DNA of 46,197 nt. Origin: Desulfovibrio piger (GTDB lineage Bacteria > Desulfobacterota > Desulfovibrionia > Desulfovibrionales > Desulfovibrionaceae). The notes beneath the pieces are model-generated. The model was not told where the DNA came from. It ran no database searches and worked only from the letters and a program-made list of their open reading frames with translations. The DNA lies in assembly GCF_012843875.1 (NCBI RefSeq), contig NZ_JABAFY010000019.1, positions 1 through 46,197 on the forward strand, in the 5' to 3' direction. Of the stretch, positions 24,905 through 30,936 are shown one piece after another (the stretch's first letter is position 1; every line of letters starts with the position of its first letter). The position numbers were made by a program, and so were the translations under genes.

Positions 24905-25285
24905 ATGGATTACTCCTCGAATGTGGCCTTGTGCCTGAACAGGGCCGCTGCCGGCAGTTTGACGAGAAAGCTGTCTCACCTGAGCAAGGAAAAGGAAGAA
25001 AATGTCCAGATCCTTGCCCTGTTTAACAGCGCGGAGTGCTACAAGACCAAAGATGGCGCCGAGGTTTTCCTCTGGAACGACATCTCCTGGTCTCTGGACA
25101 AACCTGAGATCGAATATGTGGAATATTTTCTGGATTCGCTGGAAATGGAGGCCTTCCGATTCCTGCGCATCGGCGAAGAAACCGATGACATAGAGGCAAG
25201 CGGCGACTACCGGGATAACCCGTTCCGGCTCGATGTAAAACGCAGCCTGTCATTCAGAAAGCCAAGACACCACGCCGGTAAATAA
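24905..25285 (+). CDS. Unknown 126-residue protein
   Basis: A small acidic-centred protein, MDYSSNVALCLNRAAAG at its start, with a conserved-looking EVFLWNDISW segment and a basic end. I do not recognise it. It lies 13 bases after the nuclease gene and its stop codon sits inside the loop of a terminator hairpin, so it is the last gene of the ERF-nuclease transcript unless that terminator is bypassed. Confidence 0.65.
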   Translation: MDYSSNVALCLNRAAAGSLTRKLSHLSKEKEENVQILALFNSAECYKTKDGAEVFLWNDISWSLDKPEIEYVEYFLDSLEMEAFRFLRIGEETDDIEASGDYRDNPFRLDVKRSLSFRKPRHHAGK

Positions 25286-25298
25286 GACCGGCTTTTTT
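25274..25298 (+). terminator. Terminator overlapping the stop of the 126-residue gene
   Basis: GCCGGT at 25274-25279 pairs with ACCGGC at 25287-25292, followed by six T's. The TAA stop (25283-25285) lies in the loop, so a terminating ribosome could affect folding. Confidence 0.75.
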
Positions 25299-25310
25299 CA
25301 TCTTTACCGA

Positions 25311-25345
25311 AGGCTCGTCGTGTCCCGCACGGCGAGCCTTTTTCT
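25311..25345 (+). terminator. Second terminator in tandem
   Basis: AGGCTCGTCGTG at 25311-25322 pairs with CACGGCGAGCCT ending at 25339, followed by a T run. It lies 12 bases after the first terminator and 16 before the next gene. Confidence 0.75.
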
Positions 25346-25360
25346 TATGGGAGCACGCTC

Positions 25361-26311
25361 ATGGCAAAAATCACGGACTTTGACGCCGGCCTTGTTTTTT
25401 CCGGCAAAGCATCGGGGACGAAAATCAGAGGGTATGACGCCCCTACAGCTTATACTCCGGCCCTGGATTCGCAGTATTCGTTCAATCCTACGTCAGGAAG
25501 GGACCTTGTTCTCTGGTTTCTGATGGAACACCCCGACCCGCTCTGGATCAGCGGTCCCACTGGCTGTGGCAAGTCCAGTGCCGTACGCCAGATAGCGGCG
25601 CGTCTCAACTATCCTGTTTTCGAAGTCAACGGCCACGAGCGTCTGGAAAGCTCTGACCTCATAGGTCATCTGTCCGTACAGAATGGCTCAATGCGCTTTG
25701 TTGACGGACCGCTCACTCTGGCACTGCGGCAGGGGGGACTGCTGCTGTTCAATGAAATCGATCTTTGCTCTCCCGCCACACTGGCCGGACTGAATACGAT
25801 CCTGGACGGCGCGCCACTATGTATCGCCGAAAACAACGGCGAACTCGTCAAGCCCCACCCCATGTGTCGCTTCATCGCTACGGCAAACAGCAATGGCGGG
25901 AGTGATGACACCGGTTTGTACCAGGGCGTGCTGCGACTGAATCTGGCTTTCATGGACAGATTTATGCTGATCGAAATGGGCTATCCCGAAGCCGATACCG
26001 AAGTATCGCTGCTCCGGCAACGTTTCCCGCAACTGCCCCAGGAGCTTGTCACCGGTATGGTCAGCTACGCCAATGACATCCGCAAGCAATTCATGGGGGC
26101 GGACAGCGGACCCGACGCTCTTGCTGTCACCCTGTCCACACGCACACTGCTGCGCTGGGCAGGGCTGACTCTGGCGTACCACCCGCTTTCGGCGCAGGGC
26201 ATCAGCCCTATCATACATGCATTGGACAGGGCCCTGGCCTCCCGCGCCTCCGCATCTGACAAAGCCGTACTGCACGAACTCGCACGAAAATATTTCCCTG
26301 CATCTCACTAA
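25361..26311 (+). CDS. CobS-like AAA+ ATPase of a mobile-element module
   Basis: A 316-residue AAA+ ATPase of the MoxR/CobS branch. Walker A is SGPTGCGKSS (about 64-73) and Walker B LLLFNEID (about 127-134), followed by a sensor-1 region with FIATANSNGG. The protein resembles the CobS subunit of cobaltochelatase, but no cobN lies nearby and the neighbours are recombination genes. CobS/CobT-like pairs of this type are carried by integrative elements and plasmids such as SXT/R391 and IncA/C, where their role is unclear. The start at 25361 follows GGGAG at 25349-25353. It probably acts on the VWA protein two genes downstream, as MoxR ATPases do with VWA partners. Confidence 0.8.
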   Translation: MAKITDFDAGLVFSGKASGTKIRGYDAPTAYTPALDSQYSFNPTSGRDLVLWFLMEHPDPLWISGPTGCGKSSAVRQIAARLNYPVFEVNGHERLESSDLIGHLSVQNGSMRFVDGPLTLALRQGGLLLFNEIDLCSPATLAGLNTILDGAPLCIAENNGELVKPHPMCRFIATANSNGGSDDTGLYQGVLRLNLAFMDRFMLIEMGYPEADTEVSLLRQRFPQLPQELVTGMVSYANDIRKQFMGADSGPDALAVTLSTRTLLRWAGLTLAYHPLSAQGISPIIHALDRALASRASASDKAVLHELARKYFPASH

Positions 26312-26335
26312 CCAGCAACCATAAGGTCATATTCC

Positions 26336-27283
26336 ATGCCCAACGACATCATAACCCTCACACCCCCTGACGCCCTCGACAAGCTGTATGTCCTCAACCT
26401 CGACACGACCATCTGGTCTGCTTGCCGCAAACTCACGGCCTCCGATTTTGACAGTGAAAACCAGCTGCCGCCTTCCGCCCTTGCCAGTCTGGGCTTCAAG
26501 AAAATCTGTGATCCTGCCCATATGGCTGTGTTCAGCAGGCTCAAGGCCAGAGCCGTTTCTCTTCTTGACAGGCATGCTGTCCGCTTTCTCGGTGGCTGGG
26601 CCGTGCCTTCAACCAAGGTTGACGGCATCCTCGACGGTTTGAAGGCCATCAAAGATGAATTTTATACCGAAAAGCCCCTGTTCCTGCAAAACTATGACCG
26701 CCTCATCGCGGAGTGGATAAGCAAGTATGAGGTATGGCGGGAATTTCTCGCCAGCAGCACGGTCTCCGCAGACTATGTCGCTCAAAGGCTCACGTTTTCC
26801 TGGCAGCTCTTCCGTGTCAAATCGTCTGAGGTGGATTCGACGCTGGACGAAAGTCTCTCCGACCTGGGAAACAAGCTCTTCTCCGAAATCGCCAAAGATG
26901 CGGCCGACATCTGGAGTCGGGTCTACGAAGGAAAGATGGAGGTTACGCACAAAGCCCTGTCTCCGCTGTTGACGCTGCGGGACAAACTCAAGGGGCTGAG
27001 TTTCGTTTCTCCCCACGCCATGCCCGTGATCAGAATCATGGATACGGTAATGGAAGGCGTGCCGGACAAGGGCAAGTACATTGCAGGCCAATCGCTGCTG
27101 AACCTGCAAGGCCTTGTCTGCCTGCTCAAGGACAAGCAAGCGCTGCTCAAGCAGGCAGAGGCCATGCAAAATACGTCCAATGCACAGCGAACCTTGAACT
27201 CTATTGTTTCCGCCTTCTCCCCGAACAAGCAAACAGTGGTACCGGTCACACCCGCGTGCCTCAATTCCGGCGGCCTGTGGTGA
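26336..27283 (+). CDS. DUF3150 family protein
   Basis: A 315-residue, mostly helical protein. Its opening, LDKLYVLNLDTTIWSACRKL, is characteristic of the DUF3150 family, whose genes recur between MoxR/CobS-like ATPase and CobT-like VWA genes in mobile elements. That is exactly its position here: 24 bases after the ATPase and four before the VWA gene. Function unknown; probably a third component of the ATPase-VWA machine. The start is at 26336, with a weak AAGG ahead of it. Confidence 0.75.
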   Translation: MPNDIITLTPPDALDKLYVLNLDTTIWSACRKLTASDFDSENQLPPSALASLGFKKICDPAHMAVFSRLKARAVSLLDRHAVRFLGGWAVPSTKVDGILDGLKAIKDEFYTEKPLFLQNYDRLIAEWISKYEVWREFLASSTVSADYVAQRLTFSWQLFRVKSSEVDSTLDESLSDLGNKLFSEIAKDAADIWSRVYEGKMEVTHKALSPLLTLRDKLKGLSFVSPHAMPVIRIMDTVMEGVPDKGKYIAGQSLLNLQGLVCLLKDKQALLKQAEAMQNTSNAQRTLNSIVSAFSPNKQTVVPVTPACLNSGGLW

Positions 27284-27287
27284 CACC

Positions 27288-29006
27288 ATGCAAGCAGAAA
27301 CCAAACATATCATGTCGGCCCTGCCGGTTGTGGCCTCCATACTGGGGGATTCACTGGGCGTGAAAGTCAGCATCGGTGAACACAGCACAGCCTGGACGGA
27401 TGGAACTTCCATATTCCTGCCCAAACTCAGTGTTGAAGGCGATGAAACAGAGCTGGGGCTTGTGCGGGGGTACATCAGCCATGAGGCCGGGCATATCCGG
27501 TACACGGATTTTGTCGACCTGCGGGCAGAAGCACTCACAGCACTGGAACAGCGTCTCTTCAACTATTTTGAAGATTACCGGGTCGAGCAGCGCATGGCAG
27601 AACGTTATCCCGGCTGTCGCCAGGACTTTCTCTGGCTGATACGGAATCTGTTCGCGACTCCCTTCTCTCGGGAGGAGCTGGAGAACTATGCGGCACAACC
27701 ACTGGCCGCCTTGCTGGACTATGTCCTGTACTCTGTCAGGGCTCTCTCCCTACCCGTCTTGCGGGGATCAGTCTGTCTGTTGGGACAGATCGTCGAAAAC
27801 CATTATCCCAACCTGCTGGGCAGGTTCACCTCGCTCATCAGCAGAGTCACGGACTGCCGGAGCACCCGCGACTGTCTTTCCCTTGCCAGGGAGGCGGCAA
27901 TCCTTTTGCGCGGCTATTTGCACTCCCCCACACAACAGGAGGAACCACCTGAAACAAACGCCCCACTCCCGTCGCAGACGAACTCGGCCGCTATTACTGC
28001 TCCCGCGCAGTCCGGGCAGCCGACATCCCCCAAAAGGAACAAGCGGGAAAAACAGCGACAAGCAGAGGGGGCACTGCAAGAAGATAAAGATCAACCGGCT
28101 GGCGAGAATCAAAAAAGCGAAGTTTCCGGTCACAGCAAAGCATCTCCCACGCCACAGGAGGCGCTGGCGGAAGCTCTGGACGGAGAAAGCACAGGCTTGC
28201 CCGCTGATGAAGGAGAACGCATCGCAAAACAACTCGAAGCCTGCCTGAAGCAATCGAAGAATTGCCGTCCGCACACGGCTATGCTCGTAGAACAGCGCTG
28301 CCCTCTCCACAGATTGGATCCTGCACAGCTGGCAGCCTGTAAACGGGTGAGCAATGCTCTCCAGACACGCTTGGGAGCCCGGCTGCAAACCAGAGTGTTG
28401 CGTCGTAGTCGGGCAAGCCGTAGCGGAAGGCTCGACGGCCACCTGCTGCATCGTCTGGTGACAGATAGCGCACAGGTATTCAGGCAGCAGGCTGAAATCA
28501 GGGGACTGGATACGACTGTCCATATCCTGCTGGACTGCTCCTGTTCCATGGCACATAAGCTCAAGACAGCCTGTGCGTCATGCTATGTCGTAGCCTCTGC
28601 CCTGTCGCGTATCCAGGGCGTCCGGGTAGCCCTTACCGCCTTCCCTGCCACAGATGACAATACGTCCGTGTGCCCTGTGTTTCGTCCCGGAGAGCGTACC
28701 TCCGATGCCTGTCTTGTGACCGCCCACGGTAGTACACCCATGGCGGAGGCCATGCTCTACGCCTTGCGCGAGCTGCTCAGACAGAGGGAACGCCGTAAAT
28801 TGCTTATCGTTCTCACCGACGGCAGCCCTGACGATTTCAGGACGGCAATGGACGTTATCGACACTGCAGAACGGCTCGGTATTGAGGTCTGCGGTATTGG
28901 TATCGACGCCCGCGCCGTGACGAACCTGTTCTCAAAGTCAGCCGTCATCCGCACTGTCGAAGAACTACCGAAGGCCTTATTCGGCCTGCTCACCTTAACC
29001 TTGTAA
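27288..29006 (+). CDS. CobT-like VWA-domain protein with N-terminal HEAGH motif
   Basis: A 572-residue protein in three parts. Residues 1-200 contain ISHEAGHIRYTDF (H65, E66, H69), an HExxH-like metal-site pattern, though no third ligand can be assigned by eye. Residues about 210-310 are low-complexity and charged (Gln, Pro, Lys, Glu). The C-terminal 190 residues are a von Willebrand A domain with a MIDAS motif, LLDCSCSM (D416), then a Thr in the STPMAEA loop and LTDGSPDD. This is the CobT layout, paired with the CobS-like ATPase upstream. The start at 27288 leaves four bases after the DUF3150 stop; a longer frame from 27204 overlaps that gene. Chelatase function is unlikely without a CobN-type catalytic subunit. 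Confidence 0.8.
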   Translation: MQAETKHIMSALPVVASILGDSLGVKVSIGEHSTAWTDGTSIFLPKLSVEGDETELGLVRGYISHEAGHIRYTDFVDLRAEALTALEQRLFNYFEDYRVEQRMAERYPGCRQDFLWLIRNLFATPFSREELENYAAQPLAALLDYVLYSVRALSLPVLRGSVCLLGQIVENHYPNLLGRFTSLISRVTDCRSTRDCLSLAREAAILLRGYLHSPTQQEEPPETNAPLPSQTNSAAITAPAQSGQPTSPKRNKREKQRQAEGALQEDKDQPAGENQKSEVSGHSKASPTPQEALAEALDGESTGLPADEGERIAKQLEACLKQSKNCRPHTAMLVEQRCPLHRLDPAQLAACKRVSNALQTRLGARLQTRVLRRSRASRSGRLDGHLLHRLVTDSAQVFRQQAEIRGLDTTVHILLDCSCSMAHKLKTACASCYVVASALSRIQGVRVALTAFPATDDNTSVCPVFRPGERTSDACLVTAHGSTPMAEAMLYALRELLRQRERRKLLIVLTDGSPDDFRTAMDVIDTAERLGIEVCGIGIDARAVTNLFSKSAVIRTVEELPKALFGLLTLTL

Positions 29007-29023
29007 ATGCAAAGGAGCAGAGT

Positions 29024-29101
29024 ATGAACCCTGTCGTGATCGTAGATATCGTTCTTGCCGCCCTGACGATCCTTCGTGGGGCCATGTCGGAACGGCAATA
29101 A
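29024..29101 (+). CDS. Possible 25-residue hydrophobic peptide
   Basis: A 26-codon frame (MNPVVIVDIVLAALTILRGA, then MSERQ and stop) starts eight bases after AAAGGAG, one of the better ribosome-binding sites in this region, 17 bases downstream of the VWA gene. The peptide has a single hydrophobic segment. It could be a real micropeptide or the truncated start of a longer gene lost at the element edge. Confidence 0.4.
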   Translation: MNPVVIVDIVLAALTILRGAMSERQ

Positions 29102-29254
29102 GCAACCTAAAGCAGAGGAAAGGCACGAGACAGACCTTGACGCCTTTCCCCTTCAAAGAGATACTTCAAAAGCGCAGGGAACGTCTGGCGGTGTCGGGCG
29201 AATCCCAAAAGCGCGAAAGCCCTTCTGTGACAAGAAAATCGTGATAGGAAGTCC

Positions 29255-29277
29255 GGTGGTACCAGCGGTGGTACAGC
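29255..29277. repeat. Tandem repeat near the element end
   Basis: GGTGGTACCAGC at 29255-29266 is followed directly by GGTGGTACAGC at 29267-29277. Short direct repeats near an integration site often bind an integrase or excisionase; this is a suggestion only. Confidence 0.4.
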
Positions 29278-29330
29278 AGCTTTTTCCGGGGAAGTGTAAT
29301 CCAATTATTTCAATATATTGAGTGATACAA

Positions 29331-29349
29331 TTGGCTCCCTCCCCCGCCA
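29331..29349 (+). other. Possible attachment site: tRNA 3'-end-like sequence
   Basis: The 19 bases end in CTCCCTCCCCCGCCA, which reads like the 3' strand of a tRNA acceptor stem plus CCA. No cloverleaf can be drawn with the sequence upstream. A terminator follows 12 bases later, as after a tRNA gene. This fits an attR left by integration into a tRNA gene whose intact copy lies outside the window. Confidence 0.35.
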
Positions 29350-29360
29350 CGTGCTGACAC

Positions 29361-29396
29361 AAGGGCGTTCTGCTTCCGGCAGGGCGCCCTTTTTTC
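29361..29396 (+). terminator. Strong terminator after the putative att site
   Basis: AAGGGCG at 29361-29367 pairs with CGCCCTT, with an inner CTGC/GCAG stem, followed by a run of T's to about 29395. It would protect the chromosomal gene at 29486 from readthrough. Confidence 0.75.
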
Positions 29397-29485
29397 ATAT
29401 CTCCCGGCCATGCCGGGAAAACTTTCTTGCCGAAGATGGCCGGACGGCCGCGGTGCCCGCGACCCTTCCCGGCCAAGGAGACGCT

Positions 29486-30106
29486 ATGGAACACAAGACC
29501 CTTGTAGATGCTGTGGTCACAGCCGAATGGGAAATGTTCAGCAACGTGCAGAACGTGGGCGGCAAGGCCTCCTGCCAGATGGATCCCAAGACCTTCCGCA
29601 TCATGCGTTCCAGCCAGATGGACAACTGGGACGACGAACTGCTGGGCAGCTATCTGGAAGACCTGCTGAACGCCCGTCTGGAAGGGCGTAACCTGGTCAC
29701 GGAAAAATACGCCCGCATGATGGAATCCACCTTCCCCGAGGAGTACGCCCAGCTGGCCGACAGCCTGCCGCCGCTGGACCCCGAAGCCATGGCCCAGGTG
29801 GACGACATCGTGGCCGCCCATGTGCCCTGGAAGGAAGACCTCGACAGCCGCTTCCCCTCGCTGGCCGACAGGGGCCGCCCCCTGCGCAGCCGTGACGACC
29901 GTCCGGGCTGGGTCTCCATGGAGACCTACCTGCGCGCGGAACTGCGCACCTATTCCCCCAAGACCATCGCCCTCTATCATCGGGCCACCATGGAACGTCT
30001 GCGCAAGGGCGAAAGCGAAGCCGAACAGAACCTGCTCCATCAGGTGCAGCAGTACGGCTTTGAGGACATCGAGAGCGCGGAAAAGCATTTCAGCGCCCGC
30101 CGCTGA
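29486..30106 (+). CDS. DUF4125 family protein
   Basis: A 206-residue protein matching DUF4125: EMFSNVQNVGGKASCQ (about 16-31), then FRIMRSSQMDNWDDEL and GRNLVTEKYARMME. DUF4125 proteins occur widely in anaerobes; their function is not known. The start at 29486 has AAGGAG at 29475-29480, whereas the longer frame from 29318 would begin inside the putative att site. GC content and codon use are those of the core genes to the right. It ends in a single-gene unit closed by a terminator at 30299. Confidence 0.8.
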   Translation: MEHKTLVDAVVTAEWEMFSNVQNVGGKASCQMDPKTFRIMRSSQMDNWDDELLGSYLEDLLNARLEGRNLVTEKYARMMESTFPEEYAQLADSLPPLDPEAMAQVDDIVAAHVPWKEDLDSRFPSLADRGRPLRSRDDRPGWVSMETYLRAELRTYSPKTIALYHRATMERLRKGESEAEQNLLHQVQQYGFEDIESAEKHFSARR

Positions 30107-30298
30107 GGCCATCGACAGCGCCTGACGTCGCCCCGCCGGGAGCAGTCGCGATGATGCGCTTCCGGCAGGGGCACTGCCGCTCTTGAAAAGGCTGCGCCTT
30201 CAAAGGCCCGGGAGGAACAGGCTCCGGCCTCCCCCCTGGGCATGGGCATCTGCCCGGCGAACCTCTTGGACTTGCCGGGGCTCGCCATGAGAGCTGAA

Positions 30299-30337
30299 AA
30301 CCAAAAGAGCCACCCGCAGGGGTGGCTCTTTTGGTTT
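30299..30337. terminator. Bidirectional terminator
   Basis: AACCAAAAGAGCCACCC pairs with GGGTGGCTCTTTTGGTT across a four-base loop, a near-perfect 17-base stem with A-rich and T-rich arms, so it can end transcription from both sides. Confidence 0.85.
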
Positions 30338-30373
30338 GTATGACCGGTACAGAAACAGAGGCCGCAAAAACGA

Positions 30374-30403
30374 AAAGGGATGCTTCCGAAGAAGCATCCC
30401 TTT
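30374..30403 (-). terminator. Terminator of the 123-residue gene
   Basis: AAAGGGATGCTTC and GAAGCATCCCTTT form a 13-base stem. On the minus strand it is followed by TTTTCGTTTTTG, so it probably ends the leftward gene that stops at 30435. Confidence 0.75.
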
Positions 30404-30434
30404 CCTCTCTTTTCGGGGAAAAAACGGACGGCGG

Positions 30435-30806
30435 CTAGGCGTTGGCAGCCTTGAGCATTTCTTCCACCATGGCAAGGCTGGTCGCGTTCCGGGCATCCAT
30501 GCCGCACAGACCGCGCACAGCCAGCATCAGCAGGGTAATGGGCATGCGCACTTCAGCTTTGCCGTTATGGATGATGCAGGTCTGGTCCTGCACCTTCAGG
30601 CGATAAGCCCGGCGGCTGTGTTCTTCCGCCCCGGTGCGCATGATGTAGTAGATCTGGTCCTTGTTCTCCGTCACATACAGCTTCTGGCGACACAGCACGC
30701 CATGCTCCTCGTCATACCAGGAACACTCGGAGGAAAGGCTTCCACGAAAGCGCATATCCTCGCCATTATCGTGCTTGAGGCTGATATTTTCCAGCGTATC
30801 CTGCAT
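30435..30806 (-). CDS. Unknown 123-residue protein
   Basis: A small protein beginning MQDTLENISLKHDNGEDMRF, with strand-rich middle sequence (CRQKLYVTENKDQIYYIM) and a mildly hydrophobic C-terminal helix (PITLLMLAVRGLCG). I do not recognise it. The start at 30806 has GGGAGG on the minus strand; the frame continues upstream to 31094, but that part overlaps the end of the DciA-like gene and looks non-coding. A good promoter lies 75 bases upstream and a terminator just after, so it is its own transcription unit. Confidence 0.65.
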   Translation of the reverse strand: MQDTLENISLKHDNGEDMRFRGSLSSECSWYDEEHGVLCRQKLYVTENKDQIYYIMRTGAEEHSRRAYRLKVQDQTCIIHNGKAEVRMPITLLMLAVRGLCGMDARNATSLAMVEEMLKAANA

Positions 30807-30880
30807 GGCACCCTCCCCTTGAGCTGCAGCGTGACGGCAGCCACAGCGACAAAGCAGCAAGGCCAGCACGACACCGGCTG

Positions 30881-30910
30881 ACCCTAGCATCGCAAGAAAA
30901 GCTTTGTCAA
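30881..30910 (-). promoter_or_regulatory. Candidate promoter for the 123-residue gene
   Basis: On the minus strand a perfect TTGACA (30910-30905) is followed after 18 bases by TAGGGT (30886-30881). The -10 match is weak, the -35 excellent. Confidence 0.4.
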
Positions 30911-30936
30911 TCCCGCCTCCCGGCGGCTCCAGCCCG

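Larger units (their letters stand above)
29102..29485. other. Right edge of the accessory region
   Basis: No gene with convincing start and composition lies here. The stretch holds a tandem repeat (29255-29277), an AT-rich segment (29295-29332), a tRNA-3'-end-like sequence (29331-29349) and a terminator (29361-29396). Composition becomes GC-rich and core-like from about 29400. I read it as the boundary between mobile element and chromosome. Confidence 0.5.
30107..30434. other. Convergent intergenic region with two terminators
   Basis: About 330 bases between two convergent genes. It contains no supported gene, only the two hairpin terminators listed separately. The first 190 bases are GC-rich and without recognisable structure. 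Confidence 0.6.

Noticed and set aside
25361..29006. Cobaltochelatase CobS/CobT for cobalamin synthesis
   Set aside because: There is no CobN, the neighbours are recombination genes, and DUF3150 between the two genes is typical of the mobile-element version.
29200..29349. Complete tRNA gene at the element edge
   Set aside because: Only the 3' end looks tRNA-like; no D, anticodon or T arm can be folded from the preceding bases.
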